This document shows positions 46,256 through 55,444 of a stretch of 64,000 nt of DNA, one piece after another. Origin of the DNA: GCA-002793235 sp965267355 (lineage in GTDB: Bacteria > Bacteroidota > Bacteroidia > Flavobacteriales_E > Vicingaceae); the NCBI GenBank assembly GCA_965267355.1, contig OZ253956.1, forward strand, positions 1,922,001 to 1,986,000, given 5' to 3'. Position numbers and translations under genes: made by a program. The notes beneath the pieces were generated by a model. The model ran no database searches. It was not told the DNA's origin and saw only the letters and a program-made list of their open reading frames with translations. The number at the start of each line of letters is the position of its first letter. Position 1 is the stretch's first letter.

Positions 46256-47110
46256 TTATTCCTCCTTAGGGTCATTCCAAATAAAATCCTTGATGCTTTT
46301 GTCTAGTTCAATGTCTATATCTTCTTGATATACCCATTTCTTTTTATCAGCTTTTAAAGCATCAAAACGGTTTAGAGCTGGACCATAATATTCATAAATA
46401 CCTTTTAGTTTGGAACTAGTTGGTACTAAAAAGTCAAATATTATCTGGTTGCTGTTTTTGTGAAACTTTAATGACATTACAGCATTTTCGGAATACTCGA
46501 ATATCATTCTCTTTTTAGTTTTTCTTTTTGTTTTAAAAATAGGTGCTCCAATCTTCACATATCCTTTACTGTCAACAGTAATAACATCTATAATTTTTTT
46601 ATTGGTTAACATGTTGTTGCCATCCCACCCTAATAAGGTGTATGTGTTTTTACCAATTTTTTTGTTCTCTATTACCTTATAATACAAAGCACCATACCAG
46701 GTTTTTGGAGTCAATATTTTGTTTTCAACTTTGGTTAAAGATTCTGATTTGTCAATTAGCTCAATTGTTTTATAGCTGTCTTTACCTTGTTTTATTTGTA
46801 GGTAGGCAAAATAAAGGTAGTTTCCTTCGCTTAAGGGTACAGCCCAGTTGTATATTTTAATAGCTTCACTTTGTAAGATGCTTATTGTTTGTAACGAATC
46901 AAAATTGTAATTAAATGACGAAGGGTTTTCTACCACTTTTTTCAATTCTGTTTTAAATTTTTCGTTGGCTTCTAATTTTTGTGCGTCAGAAATATCGCTA
47001 ATAATAGATTTTCCAATATTATTTAGTTCAGCAATTTCAGAACTAAATTGCTGAGCAAAACAACTGCTATTAATCAGTATTATAAATATTATCTTGTAAA
47101 TTAATTTCAA
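46256..47110 (-). CDS. secreted protein of unknown function, TTG start
   Basis: 284 residues with a short signal peptide 'MKLIYKIIFIILINSSCFAQQ'; the first codon is TTG at 47110, and no ATG precedes the signal. The mature protein begins with a helical stretch (about 22-75) and then has beta-rich sequence including 'WYGALYYKVIENKKIGKNTY', 'TLLGWDGNNMLTNKKIIDVI' and 'RMIFEYSENAVMSLKF'. The 'YTLLGWDGNN' stretch is one I associate with a conserved but unnamed Bacteroidota periplasmic family; I cannot assign a function. It is downstream of ferredoxin on the same strand, separated by a terminator, and convergent with recG. Confidence 0.78.
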   Translation of the reverse strand: MKLIYKIIFIILINSSCFAQQFSSEIAELNNIGKSIISDISDAQKLEANEKFKTELKKVVENPSSFNYNFDSLQTISILQSEAIKIYNWAVPLSEGNYLYFAYLQIKQGKDSYKTIELIDKSESLTKVENKILTPKTWYGALYYKVIENKKIGKNTYTLLGWDGNNMLTNKKIIDVITVDSKGYVKIGAPIFKTKRKTKKRMIFEYSENAVMSLKFHKNSNQIIFDFLVPTSSKLKGIYEYYGPALNRFDALKADKKKWVYQEDIDIELDKSIKDFIWNDPKEE

Positions 47111-47129
47111 ACTATTTTATTATTTACAG

Positions 47130-47160
47130 AAAAGCCGTGTACAATTAATACACGGCTTTT
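47130..47160 (-). terminator. hairpin terminator after ferredoxin gene
   Basis: A perfect 12-bp stem, AAAAGCCGTGTA (47130-47141) with TACACGGCTTTT (47149-47160), and a 7-base loop. The stem ends in T4 on the minus strand and T5 on the plus strand. It sits 25 bases past the ferredoxin stop and so should end that minus-strand transcript. Confidence 0.75.
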
Positions 47161-47185
47161 TCATGCGAATATTGTACCATTTTAA

Positions 47186-47533
47186 TTAAAGATGTAATCT
47201 ATCTTTTTTAGCTAAAAGTTCTTCATCAGTTTCTCTAACATCCTCATCATCTACACAACAATCTACAGGGCAAACTGCAGCACATTGTGGCTCATCATGA
47301 AAACCTTTACATTCTGTACACTTGTCAGGTACAATGTAATAAAAATCCATGCTTACTGGCTCTTGTGTAGCGTCAGCATCTACAGCATCACCGTTCATTA
47401 AACTATATGATCCACTTACTTCTGTCCCATCACTTACTCTCCATTCATCACCACCTTCATAAATTGCATTGTTTGGGCATTCTGGCTCACAAGCTCCACA
47501 ATTTATACATTCATCAGTTATAATTATAGCCAT
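47186..47533 (-). CDS. 2[4Fe-4S] ferredoxin
   Basis: 115-residue electron carrier. The first cluster motif is 'CINCGACEPECP' (Cys9, 12, 15, 19). The second is the extended form 'CTECKGFHDEPQCAAVCP' (Cys72, 75, 84, 88), with an eight-residue loop between the second and third ligands, as in Azotobacter/Allochromatium-type ferredoxins. Two further Cys (92, 93) follow. The ~50-residue acidic spacer between the clusters is longer than in minimal ferredoxins. It is divergent from a LuxC-type acyl-CoA reductase gene and may share regulation with it; the redox partner is unknown. Confidence 0.92.
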   Translation of the reverse strand: MAIIITDECINCGACEPECPNNAIYEGGDEWRVSDGTEVSGSYSLMNGDAVDADATQEPVSMDFYYIVPDKCTECKGFHDEPQCAAVCPVDCCVDDEDVRETDEELLAKKDRLHL

Positions 47534-47565
47534 TGCTTAAATGTTTAATGTTTGTAATTTCGCTA

Positions 47566-47573
47566 CAAAGATA
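47566..47573 (-). promoter_or_regulatory. -7 promoter element for ferredoxin gene
   Basis: Minus-strand TATCTTTG is an exact TAnnTTTG match, 32 bases upstream of the ferredoxin ATG, inside the 46-base divergent gap. No -33 TTG is found at normal spacing. A weaker plus-strand near-match (TAATTTCG, about 47555-47562) could serve the reductase. Confidence 0.42.
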
Positions 47574-47579
47574 TATAAA

Positions 47580-48632
47580 ATGAATTTAGAAAAAAGGATA
47601 AATGCGTTTTCAATTTTGGGTTTGTTTTTAAAGCAATTTAAAGCTGAAATAAAAAGTAAGGAATTAGAAGAATTGAATCAACAATTTTATTATGAATTTG
47701 ATGAATTGATTAGTAAGCAAAAATCTTTGAATGGTTGGTTTGATAGAAAAAATGTGTTGAACGCTGTTGATGCTGTGGGAGATATGCTAACTAAGGAGAA
47801 TTTATACGAATGGGTAAATTCATATTCAATTGAGCCAAAAGAGAAAATTGTTGGAGTAATTATGGCTGGTAATATCCCTATGGTTGGTTTCCATGATTTT
47901 TTATCGATATTAATCACAGGTAACAAGGTAAAAGCAAAGTTGTCATCTGATGACAATACACTCCTAAGAAAAGTTGCCGAAATACTTATTGAAATTGAGT
48001 CCAATTTTTCTAATAAAATAGAATTTGTTGATAGGTTGGAAAATTTGGATGCTGTTATTGCTACTGGTAGTAATAATACTTCAAGGTACTTTAAGCAGTA
48101 TTTCGGAAAATATCCACACATTATTAGGAAAAATAGAAATGCTGTAGCTGTAATCCACAAGAATGATAATAAAGAAGATATTGAAAAACTAGGAAAAGAT
48201 GTATTTACTTATTATGGTTTGGGGTGCAGAAATGTTTCTAAGTTGTACCTCCCAAAGGGCTATAAGTTAGATGCCATTTTTGAAGGTTTTTATCATTATA
48301 AAGAAGTGATTGATAATAGTAAGTATGCCAATAATTACGATTATAATAAAGCTGTTTATTTGCTCGGTAATCATCAGTTGCTTGATAATAATTTTTTGTT
48401 ATTAAAAGAAGATACTGCATTAACCTCTCCAGTGGGAGTTTTACATTACGAATTTTATAATGACATTAATGTACTAAGAGATCATTTAAAAGAAATTAAG
48501 GGTGATTTACAATGTATAGTTTCAACTAAAAACACTCCAATCGATACTTTAGGTTTTGGGCAGGCTCAAACCCCAGAATTATACGATTATGCTGATGGGG
48601 TAGATACTATCAAATTTATTTTGTCATTGTAA
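47580..48632 (+). CDS. LuxC-type acyl-CoA reductase
   Basis: About 350 residues from the ATG at 47580. The frame opens 13 codons earlier at 47541, but that part overlaps the divergent promoter and lacks homology-like sequence. The protein belongs to the LuxC family of aldehyde-dehydrogenase-fold enzymes that reduce activated fatty acids to aldehydes: 'VGVIMAGNIPMVGFHDFLSI', 'ATGSNNTSRYFKQYFGKYP' and the likely catalytic Cys216 in 'YYGLGCRNVSKLYLP'. No luxA, luxB, luxD or luxE is present, so bioluminescence is not implied. Related genes are widespread in Bacteroidota beside ferredoxin genes. The natural substrate is unknown. Confidence 0.87.
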   Translation: MNLEKRINAFSILGLFLKQFKAEIKSKELEELNQQFYYEFDELISKQKSLNGWFDRKNVLNAVDAVGDMLTKENLYEWVNSYSIEPKEKIVGVIMAGNIPMVGFHDFLSILITGNKVKAKLSSDDNTLLRKVAEILIEIESNFSNKIEFVDRLENLDAVIATGSNNTSRYFKQYFGKYPHIIRKNRNAVAVIHKNDNKEDIEKLGKDVFTYYGLGCRNVSKLYLPKGYKLDAIFEGFYHYKEVIDNSKYANNYDYNKAVYLLGNHQLLDNNFLLLKEDTALTSPVGVLHYEFYNDINVLRDHLKEIKGDLQCIVSTKNTPIDTLGFGQAQTPELYDYADGVDTIKFILSL

Positions 48633-48687
48633 ACATCCTTTTACAATAGTTTTACGTCATAGTAGGGTTCGTGCCCTTTTAAAAAAT

Positions 48688-48695
48688 TAATTTTG
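48688..48695 (+). promoter_or_regulatory. -7 promoter element upstream of giant metalloprotease gene
   Basis: TAATTTTG is an exact TAnnTTTG match, 56 bases before the ATG at 48752; no TTG sits at the -33 distance. It is the best promoter candidate in the 119-base gap. Confidence 0.4.
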
Positions 48696-48751
48696 AATGA
48701 GTTAATTAAAATATTAATTTAGGGCGCACTAACTAAAACTATTAAATTGCT

Positions 48752-51700
48752 ATGAAATATTTTGTTTCTGCTTTAGTAATCTGTATATCTACAATTTCAA
48801 TTTTTGGGCAGCAATCTTCAAACTTAAATCAAGTAAGTATTGGTAACCCTACAGTAGTTAATAATGGAAATAAAAAGGCTATTCAAATAGATCCTTTAAA
48901 TTATAATCCAGTTAAAACACCGATAGATAACCTAGGGGCTTCAACAGGTTTTGAACCTGTTGTGATAGGTTCAGGTGCTGTAAATGCAGCCAGTTTCTCT
49001 AGCGGTTCAGGGGTCGTAAGTAATAATCCTATTAATAACAATCTTACTAATAATAATTCTCAGAATAATGCTGATCCAAGAAATTTGCCATTAAGCCCTA
49101 ATGGAAAGTTATTGTCAGTTGATGGATATGAGGTAACTTTTAAAGTGCCACAGAGTTCTAAAAATGGCGATATATGCCTAACACCAATGCCAACAATGGT
49201 AGATGGCAATAAAAACCCAGCTTGTGGTTTTATAGTGCCAAGAGATAACCCTGCTAGTAGAGATGCAGCAAATACTGCAGTAACAAAATATTTTCAATTA
49301 AGATGGTTAGTATTTACTGATGGAGGACCTTCTTCAAATATTGACCAAGCAACAATAAATGATTTAATGGCAGAATTGAATGCTGATTATGCTGCGCATA
49401 ATATGATATTCTGTGCTGATCCAGCTACCTTTTTAGAAAGTCCAACCTGGTATACTCATAATTCCAATACAGATGAGTTTCCGATGAAGGACGCAAACAA
49501 TGTTAATCCTACACAAGTTATAAATATTTATGTTGTAGGAACCATGTCAGCAGGAGGTTATGCTAGAATGCCTTATGATCCTAATGGTGGAACAAGTGCG
49601 AGAGGAGGAATTGTTTTAGCAAGAGGTAACTGTTCGGTAGGGACACATACTTTAGCACATGAAATGGGACATACTTTTGGATTGTTTCATACATTTAATG
49701 GACCTTCTGAGCAACCTACGTGCGGTAATTGCTATGAGCAAGTTAGAAATGCTAATGGTTCTAGTAATAGCTCTGGTGTTCCAACACCTTTAGGAGGACC
49801 TTATACTCAGGAAGGGGATCAAGAAGGAGATTGGTGTTCAGATACTAATCCTCATGCGCAAGATTCTTATCAATGTCCAGGTCCAGCAGGTCAAGAGGCT
49901 TGTGATGCATTTCCAAGAGTTCCAGCAAACTATCCGGTAGATAATCACATGTCGTATTCTTTCTGTACTAGTACTTTTACTGCTCAACAGGGAAGGAGAA
50001 TGCATGGAATGGTAGAAGATTATTTATCATCATGGACTGCTTATGGAGGAGGTATTTGTGGAACACAACCTCCTGTTGCTGATTTTGTTGGAACTCCAAC
50101 TACATGGACAGCACCTAGTAATGTTACTTTTACAGACTTATCTACTCCACAAAATATTATTACAGGATGGACATGGACATTTGATGTTGCTGGAGGTAAT
50201 GGAGTAACTTGTGCAGGCTGTGTTGGTCCAAATGCAACTTTTAACGGTCAAGTACCACCTGTTGTTACATATCCAAATGTTGGATTATATACAGTATCAT
50301 TAACTATTACTAGTGCTAACGGTCCAGATACAGAAACAAAAACAAATTATATAGAAGTAGTAACTACAGGTAGTGATTGTGATACATTAGATAATGACTG
50401 GAATACCCCAACTCCTAATCCAACAATTTTAAGTGGAGCAAATGGCTATTTTACTGGAGTGCCTAATGAAGGGAGTAATGCCCCTGCTGATCCAGCTGGT
50501 TTTTACCAACAATATTTTACACCTAATGCAGGTACCTCTGTTGTCGGTGCTGTTACAGTTGGTTTAGGATTATTGAACGATGCAGATGATGATATGACTT
50601 TTCAAATTGTAGTTTACGAGGATGATGCTGGAAACCCAGGGTTCCCTGATTTTGGAGCTGGGCCAGTAGCAGTTAGGGCATTTTCACCTACCCAAATAGG
50701 TGTTCCAACGGGAGCGAGTTATAATGTTTTTAATATTCCATTTTTATGTGCGCCAACTATTGCAGGAGCTACATTTCATGTCGGTGTAGAAATGTTTCCA
50801 GGAGACCCAACTGATGAGTTAATTGTGGTTTCAAATGCAGATGGAGAAGGAGGATCTCCTTTAACAAATACATATACTTCTACACTTTGCGGTTCTCAAG
50901 ATTATAATGATGTTGGAGCTGGTTCAATCTTTTGTGCTTCTTATTTGCCAGTAGATTTTGATTTATTATGCTATCCACAAATGGGTTGGTATAGACCTAC
51001 TGGTCAAGCTTTAGGATATACCGAAGATGTCAGATGTGATACTACTGATGTTACCATTTTTACAGGTACTCTGTATGATGGTGCAGGATGTACTGCTCCA
51101 TCTGGTCCAAATACAGGTATGGTTGGTTGGACTTATATATTTGCTGATGGTACAACAATTAGTTCTCCAACGGAGGTACCTACTTTAAATAGAACTTATT
51201 ATGCTGCAGGGCCAGATACTTTAACAATAATGGTTTCAAACGATTGTGGTAGAGCCGATACTTCTGTATGGATTATTCCATATAACTTTATGGAAACACC
51301 AGATGCGGAGTTTACCAAGGTGCAGTCTAACCCAATTTGTATGGGTGCTCCAGGAGTAGATTTTAATGCAAATACATCTGGTTATCAAGATTATACCTGG
51401 GATTTTGGTGATGGAACGGTTCTATCTTCAGGTAATTCACCATCTACCAATCATGTATATGCTGCTACAGGTTTATATTATACAACTTTAACTGTTACAA
51501 CACTTGGGTTTCAGCCTGTTGATACTTTCTATCTTGAGGATTTTGAATCTGGTTGGCCTGCAGGTTATGACAGATATAGTAATGATGCTTTTGTGCCTAA
51601 TGCTGCCGTAAATCCGCCATTTACAGGTTCTAACGCAACAGCATGGGTGCCTATGGATGTTGATGGAGATGGAAGTACTGAAGCGGTGAGTACTTCCTGG

Positions 51701-54700
51701 CACACAGCTCCTGGTCAGCAAGCTGATGACTGGATGATAACTACAGCAATAGGACCATTGCCTGCAAACCAAATGCTTACATGGGATGGGCAGGCTTTAG
51801 ATGCTACTTTTTCAGATGGTTATGAGGTAAGAATTTCTAATACACAGTTGCCTGCAAACGTTGGTAACTATGGTACGCTTTTAACATCCGTTGCTGCTGA
51901 AAATGCTTTTAGAACAACCCGAAGTGCAGATTTATCTGGTTATGCTGGTCAAACTGTTTACATTGCTTTTAGAAATAACTCAGTAGATCAGTATTTATTA
52001 AACATAGATAACATTAGAGTTGGAACAATAGGAACGGGCTGTACAGCAACTATTACTAAACAAGATTTTGTAGAAATTGTTGATTGTTCAGTTATACCTC
52101 CGGTAGCTGATTTATATGCATCAGATACCACGGGGTGTGCTCCACTTACTGTTACTTTTATTGATTCAACCACTATTGGTGATCCAGCTACTTCATGGGT
52201 GTGGAACTTTGGTGATGGAACTTTTTCAACTACTCAAAATCCACCACCTCATACTTATACCAATCCAGGTACTTATTTTGTGAGTTTAGAAGTTTGTAAT
52301 GCAGGTGGTTGTAGTACAGATTATGTTACAGTAGTAGTTGGAACTGGTACAGTTGCAGATGCAGGAATCGATCAAAATATTTGTGGTACAACTTCTACGT
52401 TTGCAGGTAATGACCCTACACCTGATCCAGGTAACTGGGCATTGCTTAGTGGGGCTGGAACGCCTACAACTCCAACTCAATTTAATTCTGGAGTAACTGG
52501 TTTGGCTGCTGGAAGTAATTTATTTACATGGACAATTACTGGTTCAGGTTGTACTTCTGTAGATACAGTTGAAATTTTTGTAGAATTACCAGTTAATGCA
52601 GGAATTGATGACACTTTAGATATTTGTGCTACGGCTACTTCTACAGATTTACATACTTTACTTGGAGGTGCAGATACAACAGGGACATGGAATGGCCCAT
52701 CTGTACTTACAGGTGGTTATCTAGGAACTTTTGATCCTACCACCAATGCAGCGGGAACATATCAATACATTGTTTCTGGAACAGCACCGTGTACTGATGA
52801 TACAGCAGAAGTTTTGGTAAATATTACAGCTAATGACGATCCAACCTTTACCTATCCTGATTTTTGTTCAGATACAGGAGGAGTAGCAGGAGTAATAAAT
52901 ACCCCAGGAGGGACATTTAGCTTTAATCCTGATCCACTAGATGGATCTACTATAAACCCAGGAACTGGAGCGATAAGTAATGCAGTAGCAGGAAGTACCT
53001 ATAATATACAGTACTTAACACCAGCAGGAGCCTGTCAGGATAGTTTAACCATAGCGGTGAATGTATTGAATTGTACAGTATTTACAGCAGGGTTTACAGC
53101 GAGTGATACCTCAATATGTGTGAACAATACTATAACCTTTACAGATACAACAACAGGAGCAACAGGCTGGCAGTGGGATTTTGATGTAACAGGAGTAGGA
53201 GGAGCAGCACCAGCAATAGCAAACACTCAAGGACCTCATGCAGTTAACTTTACAGCTACAGGAACTTATACTGTTGAGTTAATAACAACAGATGGGACTA
53301 ATGTAGATACAGCAACAGCAACAATAACAGTTACAGCAACCGATGATGCAACCTTTACCTATCCTGATTTTTGTTCAGACACAGGAGGAGTAGCAGGACT
53401 AATAAATACCCCAGGAGGGACATTTAGCTTTAATCCTGATCCACTAGATGGATCTACTATAAACCCAGGAACTGGAGCGATAAGTAATGCAGTAGCAGGA
53501 AGTACCTATAATATACAGTACTTAACACCAGCAGGAGCCTGTCAGGATAGTTTAACCATAGCGGTGAATGTATTGAATTGTACAGTATTTACAGCAGGGT
53601 TTACAGCGAGTGATACCTCAATATGTGTGAACAATACTATAACCTTTACAGATACAACAACAGGAGCAACAGGCTGGCAGTGGGATTTTGATGTAACAGG
53701 AGTAGGAGGAGCAGCACCAGCAATAGCAAACACTCAAGGACCTCATGCAGTTAACTTTACAGCTACAGGAACTTATACTGTTGAGTTAATAACAACAGAT
53801 GGGACTAATGTAGATACAGCAACAGCAACAATAACAGTTACAGCAACCGATGATGCAACCTTTACCTATCCTGATTTTTGTTCAGACACAGGAGGAGTAG
53901 CAGGACTAATAAATACCCCAGGAGGGACATTTAGCTTTAACCCAGATCCACTAGATGGATCTACTATAAACCCAGGAACTGGAGCGATAAGTAATGCAGT
54001 AGCAGGAAGTACCTATAATATACAGTACTTAACACCAGCAGGAGCCTGTCAGGATAGTTTAACCATAGCGGTGAATGTATTGAATTGTACAGTATTTACA
54101 GCAGGGTTTACAACAAGTAGTACCACTATTTGTGCTACAGATTCTATAGTGTTTACTGATACAACATCAACTGCAACTATATGGCAGTGGGATTTTGATG
54201 AAACAGGAGTAGGAGGAGCAGCACCGTCAACAGCAAATACTCAAGGACCTCATACAGTGTTTTTCAATACACCAGGAACTTATACTATTGAATTAATAGC
54301 ATCTGATGGTACCGAAATAGATACAGCTACTACTACAATTACTGTAACAGATTGTACACCTACTGCTAATTTTACAGCCTCACAAACTAGTATTTGTGAA
54401 ATGGATTGTATAACGTTTACTGATTTAAGTACAGGTAGCCCAACTTCATATTCTTGGTCATTCCCAGGAGGTACACCAAATAATGCTGTTGGAGCTAATC
54501 CAGGTTCAATTTGTTATAATACCCCAGGGACGTATAGTGTTACATTAACTGTTACTAATCAATATGGTGTGGATAGTGTTGTGATGACTAATCATATTAC
54601 AGTTAATTCTTGTCCTGCGCCTACTGCGGGCATAACAATGGATGATGTAGATGGTGAAATTTGTCAAAATGACTGTATTAACTTTACTTATGATGGAGGA

Positions 54701-55426
54701 ACAGGAGGAGTGCCAACTACTATTGATTGGACTTTTGAAGCAGGAACACCTAGTACATATACAAGTACTGATCCGAATGAAGTGATTAGTGTATGTTGGA
54801 ATGATACAACAGGAATGTTTATCGTTGATGTAACAGCTACTAATGCTAATGGTACATCTTCTGCTTCCGATACTGTAACAGTTCATTACCCTCCAATAGT
54901 TAATGCTGGATTAGATACAACTATAAATATTGGAACAGATGGATATTTAAATGCAGTAGTTACAGATACTGCTGGAAATATTATTACAGGGGGTTCATTC
55001 TTATGGACTCCAGCTTCTGAGGTGTATTGTGCAGTTTGTCCTAATACTCATGTAAGCCAGCCATTGGTTACTAATACTTATTTAATTACTTATACTGATG
55101 AGTATGGATGTGTAGTTACTGATGAAGTAATTATTGCAGTTGAAATTGCTAATAATATTGGTGTACCAAGTGGTTTCTCTCCAAATGGAGATGGTTCTAA
55201 TGATGTACTCTATGTAAGGGGTAAAATTGTGATAGAATCAATGGTGTTTACAGTGTATAACCGTTATGGACAAAAAGTTTTTGAAACTACCGATAAAGAA
55301 GAAGGATGGGATGGTACACATAATGGTAAAGAGTTAAATCCAGGAGTGTTTACTTACTATGTTGAAGCAACATTTATTGATGGTAGTGCAGGAAAATTAA
55401 AAGGTAATGTAACCTTAGTAAGGTAA
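48752..55426 (+). CDS. giant M43-type metalloprotease, PKD repeats, gliding-type T9SS C-terminus
   Basis: 2224-residue secreted protein. A signal peptide ending at 'SIFGQ' is followed by an Asn-rich stretch, then a pappalysin-like (M43) zinc protease domain (about 150-430) with the full motif 'HEMGHTFGLFH' (His303, Glu304, His307, His313) and a Met-turn candidate 'DNHMSYSFC'. A series of PKD-type domains follows ('WTFDVAGG', 'YTWDFGDGTVLSSG', 'WVWNFGDGTFST', 'YSWSFPGG'), and from about 1365 a tandem array of 169-residue units. The C-terminus (about 2135-2224, 'GFSPNGDGSNDVLYVRG', 'YNRYGQKVFETTDKEEGWDG') is the gliding-motility-associated type B T9SS domain. The PorP/SprF gene 18 bases downstream is its probable secretion or anchoring partner. 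Substrate unknown. Confidence 0.92.
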   Translation: MKYFVSALVICISTISIFGQQSSNLNQVSIGNPTVVNNGNKKAIQIDPLNYNPVKTPIDNLGASTGFEPVVIGSGAVNAASFSSGSGVVSNNPINNNLTNNNSQNNADPRNLPLSPNGKLLSVDGYEVTFKVPQSSKNGDICLTPMPTMVDGNKNPACGFIVPRDNPASRDAANTAVTKYFQLRWLVFTDGGPSSNIDQATINDLMAELNADYAAHNMIFCADPATFLESPTWYTHNSNTDEFPMKDANNVNPTQVINIYVVGTMSAGGYARMPYDPNGGTSARGGIVLARGNCSVGTHTLAHEMGHTFGLFHTFNGPSEQPTCGNCYEQVRNANGSSNSSGVPTPLGGPYTQEGDQEGDWCSDTNPHAQDSYQCPGPAGQEACDAFPRVPANYPVDNHMSYSFCTSTFTAQQGRRMHGMVEDYLSSWTAYGGGICGTQPPVADFVGTPTTWTAPSNVTFTDLSTPQNIITGWTWTFDVAGGNGVTCAGCVGPNATFNGQVPPVVTYPNVGLYTVSLTITSANGPDTETKTNYIEVVTTGSDCDTLDNDWNTPTPNPTILSGANGYFTGVPNEGSNAPADPAGFYQQYFTPNAGTSVVGAVTVGLGLLNDADDDMTFQIVVYEDDAGNPGFPDFGAGPVAVRAFSPTQIGVPTGASYNVFNIPFLCAPTIAGATFHVGVEMFPGDPTDELIVVSNADGEGGSPLTNTYTSTLCGSQDYNDVGAGSIFCASYLPVDFDLLCYPQMGWYRPTGQALGYTEDVRCDTTDVTIFTGTLYDGAGCTAPSGPNTGMVGWTYIFADGTTISSPTEVPTLNRTYYAAGPDTLTIMVSNDCGRADTSVWIIPYNFMETPDAEFTKVQSNPICMGAPGVDFNANTSGYQDYTWDFGDGTVLSSGNSPSTNHVYAATGLYYTTLTVTTLGFQPVDTFYLEDFESGWPAGYDRYSNDAFVPNAAVNPPFTGSNATAWVPMDVDGDGSTEAVSTSWHTAPGQQADDWMITTAIGPLPANQMLTWDGQALDATFSDGYEVRISNTQLPANVGNYGTLLTSVAAENAFRTTRSADLSGYAGQTVYIAFRNNSVDQYLLNIDNIRVGTIGTGCTATITKQDFVEIVDCSVIPPVADLYASDTTGCAPLTVTFIDSTTIGDPATSWVWNFGDGTFSTTQNPPPHTYTNPGTYFVSLEVCNAGGCSTDYVTVVVGTGTVADAGIDQNICGTTSTFAGNDPTPDPGNWALLSGAGTPTTPTQFNSGVTGLAAGSNLFTWTITGSGCTSVDTVEIFVELPVNAGIDDTLDICATATSTDLHTLLGGADTTGTWNGPSVLTGGYLGTFDPTTNAAGTYQYIVSGTAPCTDDTAEVLVNITANDDPTFTYPDFCSDTGGVAGVINTPGGTFSFNPDPLDGSTINPGTGAISNAVAGSTYNIQYLTPAGACQDSLTIAVNVLNCTVFTAGFTASDTSICVNNTITFTDTTTGATGWQWDFDVTGVGGAAPAIANTQGPHAVNFTATGTYTVELITTDGTNVDTATATITVTATDDATFTYPDFCSDTGGVAGLINTPGGTFSFNPDPLDGSTINPGTGAISNAVAGSTYNIQYLTPAGACQDSLTIAVNVLNCTVFTAGFTASDTSICVNNTITFTDTTTGATGWQWDFDVTGVGGAAPAIANTQGPHAVNFTATGTYTVELITTDGTNVDTATATITVTATDDATFTYPDFCSDTGGVAGLINTPGGTFSFNPDPLDGSTINPGTGAISNAVAGSTYNIQYLTPAGACQDSLTIAVNVLNCTVFTAGFTTSSTTICATDSIVFTDTTSTATIWQWDFDETGVGGAAPSTANTQGPHTVFFNTPGTYTIELIASDGTEIDTATTTITVTDCTPTANFTASQTSICEMDCITFTDLSTGSPTSYSWSFPGGTPNNAVGANPGSICYNTPGTYSVTLTVTNQYGVDSVVMTNHITVNSCPAPTAGITMDDVDGEICQNDCINFTYDGGTGGVPTTIDWTFEAGTPSTYTSTDPNEVISVCWNDTTGMFIVDVTATNANGTSSASDTVTVHYPPIVNAGLDTTINIGTDGYLNAVVTDTAGNIITGGSFLWTPASEVYCAVCPNTHVSQPLVTNTYLITYTDEYGCVVTDEVIIAVEIANNIGVPSGFSPNGDGSNDVLYVRGKIVIESMVFTVYNRYGQKVFETTDKEEGWDGTHNGKELNPGVFTYYVEATFIDGSAGKLKGNVTLVR
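52844..54109 (+). repeat. 507-bp in-frame tandem repeat in metalloprotease gene
   Basis: Two full units (52844-53350, 53351-53857) and half a third (53858 to about 54109) have an exact 507-base period, 169 residues each, and are nearly identical in DNA. Only a few substitutions were seen (for example GTAATAAAT against CTAATAAAT early in the unit). Each unit holds a 'YPDFCSDTGGVAG' beta module followed by a PKD-like 'WQWDFDVTG' module. The codons favour A-ending forms more than the flanks. After 54109 the third copy continues as a diverged relative. Confidence 0.9.
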
Positions 55427-55428
55427 TA

Positions 55429-55436
55429 AAAGGAGG
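55429..55436 (+). promoter_or_regulatory. strong Shine-Dalgarno site before PorP/SprF gene
   Basis: AAAGGAGG lies 8 bases upstream of the ATG at 55445. It is the best ribosome-binding site in the window and is unusual for Bacteroidota, which mostly initiate without one. It would set strong translation of the partner gene within the bicistronic message. Confidence 0.65.
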
Positions 55437-55444
55437 CTGATATT

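Noticed and set aside
47580..48632. A bioluminescence (lux) locus
   Set aside because: Only a LuxC-type reductase is present; no luciferase, transferase or synthetase genes nearby.
48660..48681. Short AGGG/CCCT stem followed by T4 after the acyl-CoA reductase gene
   Set aside because: Only four base pairs in the stem; too weak to call a terminator.
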